Of a stretch of 64,000 nucleotides of DNA, positions 11,068-24,158 are shown piece by piece. The notes beneath the pieces are model-generated. The model worked only from the letters and a program-made list of their open reading frames with translations, searched no databases and had not been told where the DNA came from. The DNA comes from Montifringilla adamsi (taxonomy: Eukaryota > Chordata > Aves > Passeriformes > Passeridae). The stretch's first letter is position 1. Every line of letters begins with the position of its first letter. The stretch lies in the NCBI GenBank assembly GCA_017590115.1, contig JAGGNK010006448.1, forward strand, positions 10,464,099 through 10,528,098. The letters run 5' to 3'. Position numbers and translations under genes: made by a program.

Positions 11068-11939
11068 ATCAACTACTCCAGCTCATTATGACAACGACAA
11101 TAAGAATAATAATAATAATTAAAAAAAACAACAAGTAATTATCAGAGATATAGGTAAAAACAATGATTTTGTTTATCTCAAGCAATAAAGGCAGCCAAAA
11201 GGGATCCGTGGGACACCTGAGGGAAGAAACACTAATGCTAATTGGCATGATTTAAAAAGATGACTCTGTTATTGCCAACAGTCTAATTAAGTCATTATCT
11301 CCCCAATGTTGAGGCAATCACACCAGTTATAATTTTAATAGATGGTTAACAAGGTATGCCTCAGTGTACAGATGTATGTACAAGAAGATAGGCTAGAAGA
11401 AAGCGAAAACAGCTTTCTCATAAATACATTCTATCTACATGTCTATCTTTTTATGAAACACCACTCCTTAATGCTATTTGTCTGGTGAATGAGCTTCATT
11501 ATATTTTATGGAAATATGTAGAAGCAATTTGTCATGAGGCCACAGAAAACCAGCAAGAGAAAACAAAACTCTACTTATCCTTAATTTCACCATTTCTCAT
11601 ATTAAAAGGTTTATATTTTTAGAGAAAACAAGTAGTTCTTAAAGGGAAATAGTTTTGTGTCTTTTTTCCTCCCTACACTGTATGATTGCTTTTCAGCAAA
11701 TGCTGCTATATTGAAGATCTCTTTCTGGTGTTCACCCAGAGATTTTCAAGGCTGTAAGAATTAAAAAGCAGATGTATTTACTCAAAGATTTGCTGCAATG
11801 CTTTCCTCACATCTGTTCTGAGTACACTTCCCACTCTGAAAATGTCCTATCAATAGCATGCATTTTTACTAAACTATTAAAGTGTCCTGTAAAGTGCTAC
11901 TTCTGTTCTCACCAGCCTTTTTGCTAAATCGTATGTCCT
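11068..11939. other. unique sequence with an AAT microsatellite
   Basis: The stretch starts with an A-rich segment containing (AAT)n at 11097-11126, directly after the LTR. Beyond it I see no gene or repeat. Confidence 0.65.
11097..11126. repeat. (AAT)n / A-rich microsatellite
   Basis: AATAAT-type repeat units run into a string of A. The tract lies about 30 bases from the LTR edge. Confidence 0.85.
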
Positions 11940-12370
11940 TCAAATGAAGAGTGAAGGAATAGAAAAAAGACTATATATAAAAAATATTTGCTGCAACTCA
12001 GAATACCTATTGCCATGAGGACAGGCTTCAAAAGAGGAGAGAGCCTTTAACTTTAGTAAGTGTTTGGAGTGCATTCTGCTCATACAACACTGTGATGCTG
12101 AACGTAGCAGTAACTTTATTTCCATTAAAGAAGAGAGTTCTGACCTTGAAACAGGATTTTCTTCTTCTTTGCAAGGGTTGTTCTTGTCCTGTGTGGCCCT
12201 TCTGCTGCACACTTTGCTTGGCATTTGTCAGGAAGGGGACAAATGCAGCCCCCAATACCACTGATATTCTGCCACACCAAAAAGAGAGCATTTCATCGTG
12301 GTTTGTTTGATTCTTTCCCAAAAATGCTGATGCTTTGAAATCGAGACTCTGTCTCCTTGTGTCACTCAAG
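11940..12370. other. stretch open on both strands, no family recognised
   Basis: Several frames on both strands stay open here: 94 and 113 codons on minus, 66 and 72 on plus. The longest, 12028-12369 minus, opens with TTG, not ATG. No domain is recognisable and the base composition resembles the flanks. It could be a decayed coding relic or chance; I do not call a gene. Confidence 0.4.
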
Positions 12371-15349
12371 GAACAAATATCTGAATGACAAGGGGAGTGG
12401 CCAAAATCTCCAATGACAGTGTTCTTTCTCCATGTAGAAATCAGAGGTTCAGTCTTTACTTTGACTCAAGCAAGGTACAAACAGAAATGTATACTAATCT
12501 GTTTCCAGATTTTTAGATGTAAAATTCTGAGAGGTCAATTTCAAAAATTCTAAATGGTCTTATTAAACTAGAGGGAAAAAAAAAAAGTGGCGTCCTCAAA
12601 AAGACTGAAGTTTGAAATTACGTATTTAATTCTAATACCCAGTTATTTTTGTTTACACTTTATTTTGAGCAGAACATAAAAATACTAAAGATGAGCTTTT
12701 GAAAGACATCTCTTGTTTGCTTAACTGTTAGCTGCCAAGAGATCTAGCAAATTTGATAGAATTAATTCACTTCCATGACATTACTACAATTTATCTCTGG
12801 ATGGGATAAATGGGCTTTAGAAAATGACACTGCCAGGATTGGATTAGGACAATTAACTTGCATAAGGAGTCAAATCACTGACCTCTGCTTTGCTTCACCT
12901 CTCCTGATTGCCACAATCCACTGGTAGAAAGATGGAAGTGATAGCCTTTACAGAGTAGAGCAGATGAGTGCTCTTGTACAGAGAACAGCTTTTGAGGAGT
13001 TGGATTTCATGTGGGTCACTCCTGTCACAATTTACTGCTGTCTACTGCTACAGTAATTTGCATAGGGGAGATTTTCATACAGCTTGTTAAAACAAGTGTA
13101 AGGGAATCACAGTCAGACAGGAGACTACACAATGGGAATGTTAACAAGGCAGCAACCTGTCATTTGCTCTCTGATAAGTTTTCGTAGTAATCTTAAAGCA
13201 TGAACTAGTCATAACCTACTATGTAGAGCATAAACAAATAGCATACTATCCTTTATTCCACACAAATACCTCCAGCTCTGGAGGAGTAGCACTACTGTAA
13301 AAAGGAGCTGGTAAAGCAGAAGCCATGCCCATGCAGTGGCTCTCCATGTCACTGAAAAATTTGCCAGTGTGCTTTGCTGGTGCCTTTAAAAGAAGGAGAA
13401 GTAGTAAGGAGAGGAGGAGAGTTCTGCAACTGCAAACACAGTCACAAGTCAGGGTTGAATTTCCATGAGGTGCCCAGCTCTAGAAGTGTAAAAACTTGCA
13501 CAAGGTGGATGAAATAATAGTCATTTTAGCAGGAGTTAAAAAAAAAAAAATCACAGCTGGATGTCAGCAAACTATTTTTATCCCTCGATGTTAATACTTT
13601 TCCTGTAGATAGCGCATGTGTAACAGAGGGATATGAAAAATTACATGCTTTCTGATGTTTGAACCATGGAATGCTGTGGCTGATTGGGGAAACACATCTG
13701 TACCTCATGTAAGGGGACATTTGTAAAGATTTCTTTTTGAATCTTTTGTAGGGCTGTAATTAATTTCTTTTTAGTTTAGAGAGGGATTGAGCTATAACTT
13801 GAATCTAACAGTTCTGGTATTCGTAGTTGTATATCATGACAACTGCTGAATTTTGACTCCAGGAAACAGTTTCTCTGTTTTTTGAGAAAATGTGTCCATT
13901 CTGCTGAGAGGAAAATCCCATTCTTTGGGCAAAGGAATCCTTCAGCCTTGCTGGAAGTTCCCTGCCTGGTGGGCCCTCAGTGGCTCTAGAGCACACCTGC
14001 CCTGCTATAGTTTTGCTTATGCAACTGCTCTGTAGTAAAACACTAGTTTCTTTGGTGAGCTTGTTATTTTATTTATCTACTCAGAGGAGAGCCATCCTCC
14101 ACATTCATGCTGTCACAGCTCTCTTGCCTCGTGACTGGTTCCCAGTTCTAATCTCCAGTTAGAGCAGTGCACAGCTAGTGCTGTGTTAGCTGCACACACC
14201 TGAACCTATCAGTTAGCATGTAGTATGAGTGGCCATAATACAAACACCAAAGAAAATTCTAACTTGTCATTCAAAGTTAAACCATGACTCCTTTCACTTA
14301 TTTCATGCTATCCCATAGATCAAAAATCTTGAACTTGATGAGAAAGGAAGGATATGAAGTCATGTTAATCTGTAACCATGAACAACTCCCTGCAGCTTTC
14401 AGCTTTCTGGTGTGGGCAGCACCTGTACTCTGCAGAGTTTTACACCTCTCACTGATCTCCTAGATAAACCACCCTCTGCACTGCCTGGGTGCACTGCAGC
14501 TTTGTCTTTTCCTAATCACACTTTGGGATTTAAGTATGATGTGCAAACATGGGGAATGGGTCACTTACTTACTTTTCAGAAGTGGTCTAATCCAATATAG
14601 CCACCTTAACGAAATTCTAGGTATGCTGGTCCTGCTATTGTCATAAAGAGTTAGGAGATTGTAGGAAAATATGACCTTCTATAAAAAGCTGTCTAAATTA
14701 TCTTTCTGGAGCTTGTAGGGTATTACTGATGATTAAAAAGGCAATGTGGTTTTGAGGCTTATTTTTTCCATAAAAGTTTTTAATTGGGAAAGAATTAGAG
14801 CTCATGCTTGTGTTATTCTTTATTAAGTCGAGCCAGTAAGAAGTCACTTATATCCTAGATGATTATTTTGAAGGACAAAATTTCCACAAAATTGCACTTC
14901 AGAAAACAGTTTTTCTGGACTCCTATTAAACATAAATAAAATAAATAAAAATACATATTGCCTGTTTTTGATAAGGGGACATACTATAGCCACTACCTAA
15001 AAGACATTAGCATAATACCTTCAAAATATGTGAAGGGTTGTATAGGCATGCAATAATTATGCTGCCTTGGAAACTTAGAAATCTGCCTGGCTGCCAACAA
15101 GTAAGGGTCAGAACACACTGTGCTCAAGGATATGTATTTATATATATATATTTGCATTTTAAAGTTACGAAAATGTTCACACACTTCAAAGATCCACAAC
15201 ACACGCTTAAAATTGTATTTTTTTACAGTATATGAGGTAATGCAATTTAATTGCTACAGTTAAAATACAGGCTTCTTTCTGAAAGAAATCTAGTTATGAC
15301 AGTGACCTAATCCTTAATTTTTTTACTCTCAACTGTTGACATCAGGTGG
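12371..15349. other. unique non-coding sequence
   Basis: No gene recognised. Short A runs occur at about 12580-12591 and 13540-13551, and (TA)n lies at 15137-15152. A 63-codon minus frame at 13805-13996 and a 60-codon plus frame at 13980-14162 have no recognisable domain. Confidence 0.6.
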
Positions 15350-15576
15350 CACCAGGCAAGGTTTTGACTTGAATGTTGGGAAAAATTTCTTCAAGAGCTG
15401 TCAAGCACTGGAACAGACTGCCCAGGGAACTGGTTGAGTCACCATCTCTGGAGGTGTTTAAAGATGTGTGGATATGGTACTTGCCGACATGGTTTAGTGG
15501 TGGACTTGTCAGTCCCTGGTTAAGAGTTGGACTAAATGATCCTAAGGGTCTTTTCCACACTAAATTATTTTACTGA
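15350..15576 (+). mobile_element. CR1 LINE, 3' tail fragment
   Basis: Recognisable CR1 3' blocks occur in order: 'gttgggaaaaatttcttc', 'aagcactggaacagactgcc', 'cagggaactggttgagtcac', 'catctctggaggtgttt', a 'gacatggtttagtgg' block, and finally 'gttggactaaatgatcctaa' with 'gggtcttttccacac'. It lacks a clear terminal octamer. This copy belongs to the CR1 group with the 'catggtttagt' block, a different group from the copies at 42700 and 50601. Confidence 0.9.
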
Positions 15577-16507
15577 TATTTCAGTTGTCATCATTTGTAC
15601 AGTGCCTGTAACAGTCAGGGCCCCTACTCTGGAGGTGTTTAAGCGCCAGGAGAATCTATACAGTTATTCATGGTAATTATAGATGTGTGCTTAAGAAAAC
15701 ACAGTGCAACCATTGCACAACACGTGACCAGGGCACTGCCAGTGGTAAAACAGTAACAAACAAATGGGGCAACAGCCTTGTTTTAATGTACTACACTATG
15801 AGATGGGAAAGATAAGCCTGAGTGCAAGCAGATAAACAATCCAATACTCCACTGCGATGTTGTGCGTCAGAGACAGAATGCAGAGCAGATCCTTCGAGAT
15901 AAGAGTCATCTCATCATATTTCTTGAGTCTCAGCAGAAAATGAAGAGCAGTATGTTTAAGCATGCAGATAGATAAGCTGAATTTAGAAACTGTGTTGAAT
16001 GTCAGCAAGAAGTGGATAAGGTAGAAATATGAAAGTAGGGAGAACATGATTTTCTCATATTCTTTGTGCACTAAGGCAAAAGAAAATCTTACCCTATGGC
16101 TATGTTCATCTGAGAAATGTATTTATTATGATCAAATGCAGTCTTCCTTATATGTGAAAACCTGCAAATATTCACAGACCAACTGCACCATTTTGGTGTG
16201 TGGTAGATTAAACCACATATTTAGTAATAAATGTTTTTAAACATTTTATTTATACAATAATTACATCACCATTTATGATATACATTTGGGGAAAAAAAAA
16301 CCCTACCAGTTATACTTTGAATTTTCAGCCTTTGAATTTTTAGCTGATAGTTGTGGTAAGCCAATACAACTTCAGAATATTTTAATGGTTTCATTAAATG
16401 TAAGGAAAAATGAAATAAGAAAGTAATGACACTTCTTCACATTTTCCGTGTCATTTCCTCCATAAGAAGAAATCTGAGACCATTAGCTGTTAAAGTGACC
16501 TGCATAT
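15577..16507. other. unique sequence, possible CR1 scrap near 15620-15650
   Basis: A short stretch at about 15620-15650 ('ctctggaggtgtttaagcgc') resembles the CR1 'ctggaagtgttcaaggcc' block, but it is too short to call on its own. The rest shows no gene. A 91-codon minus-strand frame at 15796-16071 is hydrophobic and unrecognised. Confidence 0.5.
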
Positions 16508-16565
16508 GATAGAATCATTGAATGGTTTGGATTAGAAGGGACCTTAAAGATCTTTCTAGATCATC
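16508..16565 (-). mobile_element. CR1 LINE, terminal 3' fragment
   Basis: The plus strand reads 'atagaatcattgaatggttt', then 'ggattagaagggacc' and 'ttaaagatc', the reverse complement of the CR1 3' terminus. Only about 58 bases remain, a strongly 5'-truncated copy. Confidence 0.85.
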
Positions 16566-19500
16566 ATATCCATAGCACCTGATACTTATTTCGAGTAAGA
16601 TACTGCAGATTATTCTCACATAAAAGGTTAAATATGTGCCCAAGTGTTTGCAGGAAAGAGGTATTAAAATGTGCACTTTGTGTGCCCCGGTAGCAAACCT
16701 TGAAGAAAAATGAGACAGAAAAAATTCCATTCTTTGGACCTTGCTGCTTATCTGGCAATTTTTAGCTGTCTGCTCATACAGCCAGTCTGGAGAAACACCG
16801 TCAAACAAAAGGAGAGAAATCAGCATTATAATTACTTGGAATATTTCTTATAAAAACTTATAAAATTAAAAGAAACAATCAGGAACAATGTCTCACTGAT
16901 AATACATGAGTTGGCTCTTCAGAGTTGAATGTACTTTGCTCTCAGTGATACCAGAAGAAGGATACCTGCCTTTTGCCATAGGTTTGGAGACCAGTTGCTG
17001 TGCATCAGCTAACACACTGTTGACATTCTTGCATGCTAAAGCCTGCAGATATTGTTTTCAACCCACTGCCCAACACAAGTGATCACACAGTCCATTCTCA
17101 CCTGCAACTAGCAGTTTCCTCATCTTAATTTCTCTCCTAAAACATTTTATAATCCCCAAATCCACCAAGTAAAATATCTTTAATTTTTTATTTTGAAAAT
17201 AAGTAGATGAATTCAAAAGCATGTGTAGAAACATGAGCTGCAAAAGCTCAGTACAGATGGCCTCCGATTCTAGTAGGTATGATGGGATTTTATGTAAGTG
17301 TAAATATTTTCACTGCTTTTGTTATAATCAGATCACAAATGGAAGATGGATCCTACCTCCTACGTTTCTGCCTTTGGAGTTCTCATCTGAAGAATGCCAC
17401 AACAACAAAACACAGCAGTGTATGTCAGGCTAAAATGTTTGATTTCTTAATTGTTGTGAAGGACCCATCTCTCTTGGTACATTTTACAGAAAGCATTCCA
17501 GCCTTCAAGTGTTTTCGAGATATCTCAGTGTCCTAGTTTTATTGCTTTGTTTGGTCTGGTTTGGCTTTGAAACCAGTCTTATGAAATAGTCTTTGTTCCA
17601 AATTAAGCTATGACTGTCTCTTTCCACATCTGCTCGACAGAAGAAGTTGAGAACATTGGTTGATCTGTCTAATGAAATATCTAGGTAACAGTGTGCCAAT
17701 CTTTCAAAACACATCTTGTAAATCTGCATTTGCCTGATAAGATTTTCTTTCTTTTTGGGTGCACTTCCTGAGCCACCACAAATACAGGGGCATAACTCGA
17801 CTGCAGGCACAAACCAGTCTGTGTAAGGCTGTAGGGTCTTAGCATAAAAAGACTAAACCCAGTGCAGCTGGTGGGGATTTTCCTAAGGCATTTACAGTCC
17901 TCATCATGCTAATACATTGCAAAACACTTATCAGCTTTGTAGGCAACATACTTGTCAGACACAGAGCAAAGTGCCCAGTATATGAGAAGATGCCATACAG
18001 TTTGTGATAGCAGGAATGGGCTCAGCATCAAACCACTTTTCACACAGCTGTGCTCACACAACTGAGCAGCTATACTCACTTCAGATTCAAATACCAAGAC
18101 CCAAGTCTCTTGTGATAAGCTGCCATCATAGAAACCACCTTTGCCTTTCAATTAAACATGAAAAAAGAAAAAAATCTCAACTCTTGCAATTCTGGTGTCC
18201 TACAGATTTTCTAGAATAAAAAAATCCTTTCTACTCCACATTTTTTTAGGTAGTAGTGCTGATAGTCATTACTGTAAAAGGTTAGCTGAGAAGGACAGCA
18301 GCATTCACTACTCCAGTTCTGTCTAGTTTCGTAGAAGACTAAATAAATCAAACAGATGCAAAGTGAGAGAAACAGATAGAGCAGAAAATACAGCATCAGT
18401 GGTGAGGGCTGAATTGTGCATCATTGCTTTTGAAAGAAAGACAAGGTATTACATGCAATCTAGTCAGCTTGTCTGACAGTTGACAAACTTGTGGTAGTGT
18501 CGAGCTCTTTGAGATATTATCATTAGCTGCCTTTCTAGTGATAAGCTTATTGCAACTGAACAAAAATAGAACATTTTGAGACGCTAAGGCTAGCAGTCTC
18601 GCAATAAAACGGATTAGAACTCATAATCTGCTGTACATGTCTGTTTTGACATTGCCTGTTGACAAAGTGTGACCACTCAGCATGTAGCTGTGGTAGCTGA
18701 AAAAGAGATATTTTGGCCATTAGCAAGAAACAAAACCCACTATGCTGAGTGTTTCTAGCCCCCAAGTCTATGAAGAAAACCCCTACTCTTTTATTATTGT
18801 ATTGTTTATCACATCAATAAGGCACTGGCTTGGTGAACACAGTTGTTGTCCCTTCTTGTTTTACTTGCATGTAATTTTACATGTATTTTCCACTGCAGTG
18901 TTTTTCATGTTGATGGCATGCATGTTCAGGGTTGCTGGTGTGGCTCTGCAACTGAAAAGGTTTGAAGGTGAGAAATGTGAAGTAAATATGAAAAGGATAC
19001 AGGAAAGCAAGTGAAGTTAGGAACCTAAGTGTCACATTTCAGATAAAGCTGGAGATCTGACTGAGGCAGGCAAAGAGAAGCAATCCTCTATGTGCTTTTT
19101 TGGTTTTGATCTGATCAAGTCATTTCTAAGTGTAAGGGTGAGGAAGAGTGGTGTTAGGTTGGGTAGGAGAAAAGAGAGGAGAAGGAACTTCAGGTGGTGG
19201 CAGGATCTTTGGGCAATTCTCATTGCTTTACTGTCAGATTATAAAACCTGATGGCTGGTACAGTCCCTCCTCCTTTGTTCACTTGTTAGATCCTATATTT
19301 GATATCAATTTAAAGTAACTAATTTAATAGCTGTTTAGTGATAGATGTTAAATATTTGGCTTGGGTTCCGTATTGTAATTGCTAACTGACTTTATAAATT
19401 ACTTCATGCAAGTGGATGAGTTGGGGATTTTTGTTATTTCGGACAACAAAAAGAATAATTTTTCAAAAATATAGTCTCCTTTAGTTCTCTGCTGTGAATT

Positions 19501-19960
19501 TCTCTACAGCTTCATTTGAATAAAGTTAGAGTAGACACCATTTCCTCTGTAGTCTCTCTGAAAGACTGGGAAATAATCCAACCACATGCAAGATAAAACT
19601 ACTTAACAAAAAATAAGCCCAAGTTTAGCATTATAATTAGGTCAATGTAAAATTGACAGAAACCCAGCATAATGACAGCCCCTAGGTATTGGATTCAAGA
19701 CAGAAGAGTATGCCAACAGAAGAATGCTTGCTGAAACTGAGAGGGGAGAAGACACCTAGAAGAATATTCTGCCTGTACTCCGAAGCACCAAACCACCAAG
19801 TCCTGCAAGAGGTCTTGCTGCCTTGACAAGTGAAAAGTCCAGGAAAAATTATTGCCATTGTAATCCTTCTGCTGAAAATAGCAGGGAATTCTCATCAAAT
19901 AATGTGAGAGGAGGCCCTTTATCAACTGGAGAGAGGTAGACTGATGAAAAAGTTTTTAGT
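16566..19960. other. unique AT-rich non-coding sequence
   Basis: No gene recognised. Open frames reach 103 codons (16515-16826 minus, which overlaps the CR1 scrap at its end) and 101 codons (17505-17810 minus, GTG start). A 90-codon ATG frame at 18742-19014 plus is hydrophobic in its middle but has no recognisable family. Confidence 0.6.
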
Positions 19961-19961
19961 T

Positions 19962-20000
19962 ACTTTATATGTTATATATAAAGTGATATGTTACTTTATA
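19962..20000. repeat. alternating inverted octamers
   Basis: ACTTTATA at 19962-19969, its reverse complement TATAAAGT at 19977-19984, and ACTTTATA again at 19993-20000. The middle copy can pair with either neighbour, giving two mutually exclusive small hairpins. Confidence 0.8.
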
Positions 20001-21699
20001 GCCCACAGGTCCCCAGAGAGGTTATTTGCAAGCAAGTCCAGAGTACTTGCTAAAATACAGAGAAAGGATAGACTACTATTTGCAGAGAAGAAAAAAGCTA
20101 TTAGAAACCTGCAAGAGTTATAAAGGAACTATCAGAGGGAGCATTGAAATTGTAGTGTAGAAGAAATATTTTGTTATTCCACTCCAACTAATAGTGAGAG
20201 AGTCTGAAATTGAACATCAGCATCCTTTATTTATTTTTTAAAATTATTTTGGCATTTTGAATTCTTGTTTCTATTACTTGTAAACATTTTATGCAATGAG
20301 TCTTGGGTATATATAATACTCCTTGTCATTGGGTTAGTACATATAACATTATTTTTAAAAAGTCAATTATTTCTGGACAGGATGTTTCATGACTGTTTTA
20401 AGAACCTCTTTAGACTAACAGTCTGCTGGGATTAAATGCAGCTTTTAGCTCTTCCCCGAGCACACCCTAGGCCTGTTGTGTCTGAAACCCCAATTGATCA
20501 AATCCCTCTCTACCCAAGCCTGAGACTTGCTTAGGAATGCGCTTGATCTTTATGCTCTCCTTAATTTTATGTCTCCAGCTGCAAGCAGTATTAAACTCCC
20601 TTTGTAAAATCAATAATGATAAAGGAAGCTTGCAAAGATGCATCATCCATGCTTCACTCCAATGAAGCACCCTATCCTTCTATTTTTCTGTGCATCACTG
20701 CCTTAAATCTCAACAACTTCAAATGCCATGTCATTAAGGTATCAAATTGACTCCTTCTGTTTTATGGAGACATGTAAGATTTGTGGACAATAAGGAGAAA
20801 TCTATAAGCAGAGATTCATGGTGAAGTCCAAGGATAAATAAGGATTTCTAACTGTTTATTTAAAAGATTGATTTTGAGAGAGAAAAATAGCTCTATTTTT
20901 TAAAGAATTAAAAAATTGAAAATGTCCAGGGTCAAAAATTAAAGAGACATAAGTCAGACCATAGAGAAAAAGTTTTATCCTTAAAGTAAATAGCAATTCC
21001 AAATTTTCTGCTTTCTGAGAAATGAATGAAATAATTGAATCTCTGGCTCACTACAAGGTTTATTACCCCAGTAAACATACAGAAACCTTTTAGGGAAAAA
21101 AGTAAAAATTAGCAATATCTTATTCATGTTTCTCTAAGAGCCACTGGAAAAGCTGTGTATTCTGTGTCCATTAGTAGATGAAATTATAATTAATTTGCTG
21201 GTTTAGCTTGGAAGAGATCACCCTTTTCTGTGACAGTTTTGATTGGAACAAACCATCAAAGACAACCTTCTACTGGAAATTATTAACACTCAGAAATATA
21301 ACAAAGCAAAGAAAACAAATATGTTTTTCATAGCTTTAGCTTAGCATAGTAGCCTCAGCTTATATCTTCTTTCATAGCAAGGCTACATTTTTGTACTTGT
21401 AAATGCCTCACAATTTTTACAGAATCCTAACAACCATAATGTAGAATTTACTTTTCATTATAAATTTTAAAAACTTTCAAAGGTGTAAAAAATTTTATTG
21501 GATGCTTTTTCAGTGTTATAAATAGATGGAAAACAAACCTCAACATTTTTAATAATTCTGTAATTTCTTTGAGACAATTGTTTTGTGCATGACTAGTGTA
21601 GGGCAGTATCTTTTCACACGTTTGAGTATCAATGCATGCTAGTTGTATTAATGTGTAGTTGCTCACAGCTATAATTATATTTCTTTGCTTTTTGTTACT

Positions 21700-21728
21700 G
21701 GTTTGGTTTGGCTTGGTTTTGGTTTTGT
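21700..21728. repeat. GGTTT-type T/G-rich tract
   Basis: A short run of TTTGG-like units on the plus strand, without A or C except for single interruptions. Similar tracts occur at 43962, 49818 and 53211. Confidence 0.75.
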
Positions 21729-23920
21729 TGAAGGATGGTATCTTGCTGTTGACTTCATATCACGTGTACCAAAACATGCTAGAGACAGAAATAATATTAA
21801 AAAAACTCTGATATAAGACTATTGTCACTGTTCAACACAATGAAAAAACAATCTTTCAAATAGTGTATTTTAATAGTACTGTGTAATTAATGTGTTATGT
21901 GTCAGTAATTTATGAACACTCACATATTTGTGAAATATGAAATCATTTTCAGCTGGGAGTTGGAAACATCAGAAGTGTGTTATTCTACATCACTTTTGCA
22001 TCTAGACCAGTATTATCATCTTTAAAAATCAATTACATGCTTTGTGACATTAAAAATTGCACAGATTTTGCCACTAAGATAAACCAAGACAAATATATGT
22101 GTATTAAGAGGATCTGACTCCCAATATAATCTATTCATATTGTTTCATTAATTGAATAAAGTATTAAGCATTGCAAATTGTGATGGATTTTAAAAGCTAC
22201 CCTAAAATAGCAATATTATATTGCAAATGGTGACATCTGTCCTTCAGACTACAATGGGTGTAATCTCTAGTGCCCAAAAACATTTAATTGAATTCAGCTC
22301 AGCAAGTCACACATACAAATTCTGTATTGGCTGAAGTGCTTGCTGGATCAAGCCATTTTTTGGCTTGAATTACACATCCAAATATTTGTCATTTTGTTGC
22401 CAGTTTCTACTAAGAGATACCCCAGAAATACTGACCTTATTTACAGGCCACTTGCCATTTTGTCCATTTCACGTCAAATCAAGTGTCATTTACATAAGTT
22501 TAAAATATTTACACTTATTGAAATTGAATTTTACTTTATGATGTGACTCTGTAGAACCTTATGCAGTGAATAAAATTGCTATGTTCAAAGTTAAGATGGC
22601 ATACATGATTGTACTCAGAGCATCAGGCTTGGCATTTGTTCTTGTGGAGGAACAACAGTAATTCTGTTTCCTGACTTGTGTTTGAGTCACTGCTGTGCCT
22701 ATCAATAGGGAGCTTGTCTAATTATTCTCTGAATTGACATGAGGCTTGGGTTTCCATTATACAGCTGATATAAATTCACCACAGCAATGTTGTAAAATAG
22801 AGGCACTATTTCTAGTAATTAGTTCCAATCAAAGGGTTGTTCCCTAAACTGCAGATACCTGCTTCTTACAATCTATCAGTCCAGTTGCCAAAGGACATCA
22901 TTCTGTTTGCTTTTCATTTATTTACCTGGTCCCATCACACTGATTCTTGTAAATATTTGTGAATCAATGGATTCCTTGTTTACAAGCTCTTCCACAGGGC
23001 TTGAGTCTAAATCTTATGTGATTCTTGGGCAAATTATTGCACATTACGATAAGCATTAAAAATTGACTATTGTTAATTTACACTGCAGTCATCTTACATT
23101 CTATTAGACATATATTAAAAATCTCACTTGGGTGGTCTTTGAGAAAGTCAAGGTTGTAAGGTCACGGATTTCATGTTCAGCAAACCCCACATTAGTTACA
23201 GAAGAGAGAGCCTGCAGCTATGCAAGATCTTGTGATTAGGGTTTTTTTTTTGAGATCAGCCATTACAATACAGCATTTGCATCTTGAAACGACATTTTAG
23301 TAGTGGTATTTTAAGGTTAATCTGTACAGAAACTGAGTTTTCTTCAGCTAATTTTTATTCCGTGAATGACCTGACTTGCACTGCTGAAGAATCCCTAATG
23401 AAGTAGGTTTTGCATTCCAAGTCTTGATGTGAAAAAGAACTGGTCAAGTTTAAAAAGGAATTTTAGATTATTTTCTCTCTCTTCCCTGGACCCAGAATAG
23501 GAAAATAAATTATTTCAAATCTCCCCAAGGACTGTGACAATTACTGCTAAGACAGATACTTGCAGTGACACAGTTATTAGGAAATGTTGCAGCATGACTG
23601 GGCAATGTACCTTTCAAACCTACTACAGAAATTTGTGAATTAATGCTCAAATCAATGCAGTAAACTTTAATACGTTAACTTGTATCTATTCTTAGTATTT
23701 GAGATGGAATTGATCCAGGAATTGTTTTGTGCATATTAGAAGGGGCTTCATGACAAAGTTTTTTTTTTGTTTATTTTAGCTGGAAAATCCAATTAATCAA
23801 AACAGAAACTCATTATTGGTTTGTGCCATTATAAAAAGGCTTTTTCTGGCACAGCCTTCTCAGCTCCACAATGGAGTTCCTCGTCAATATCAGTAACGCT
23901 AGAGAAACCATATTTCAGTC

Positions 23921-24158
23921 TCAAGCTGTGCCAAGGGAAATGTAGGTTGGATATTAGGAAGAAGTTTTTTACAGAAAGGATGATAAAGTTCTGGAATGGC
24001 CTGCCTGGAGAGGTGATGGAGTCACCATCCCTGGATATGTTTAAGAAAAGCCTGGATACGGCACTTGGTGCCATGGTTTAGTTGAGGTGTTAGGGCATGG
24101 GTTGGACTCAATGATCTTGAAGGTCTCTTCCAACCCAGTGATTCTGTGAATTCTGTGT
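23921..24158 (+). mobile_element. CR1 LINE, 3' tail with intact terminus
   Basis: It starts at the block 'caagctgtgccaagggaaat' and continues through 'ttggatattaggaagaag', 'agttctggaatggcctgcc', 'gatggagtcaccatccctgg', 'gcacttggtgccatggttta' and 'ttggactcaatgatcttgaa'. It ends with 'ccagtgattctgtgaattct'. Low divergence and the kept terminus make this one of the better-preserved and probably younger CR1 tails here. Open frames of 81-86 codons on both strands over it are read-through of the element and are not genes. Confidence 0.95.

Larger units (their letters stand above)
19961..23920. other. unique, very AT-rich non-coding sequence
   Basis: This is one of the most AT-rich parts of the window, with few open frames. 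It holds a triple inverted motif at 19962-20000 and a T/G-rich GGTTT tract at 21700-21728. No gene or mobile element recognised. Confidence 0.65.

Noticed and set aside
10440..11100. Full provirus around the LTR
   Set aside because: No second LTR and no internal retroviral genes are visible on either side.
10723..11122. Open frames of 81 and 106 codons
   Set aside because: They lie almost wholly within the solo LTR and run into the AAT microsatellite, so they are by-products.
23821..24081. Open frames of 86 and 81 codons on both strands
   Set aside because: They read through the CR1 tail; the residues match translated CR1 3' sequence and not a gene.
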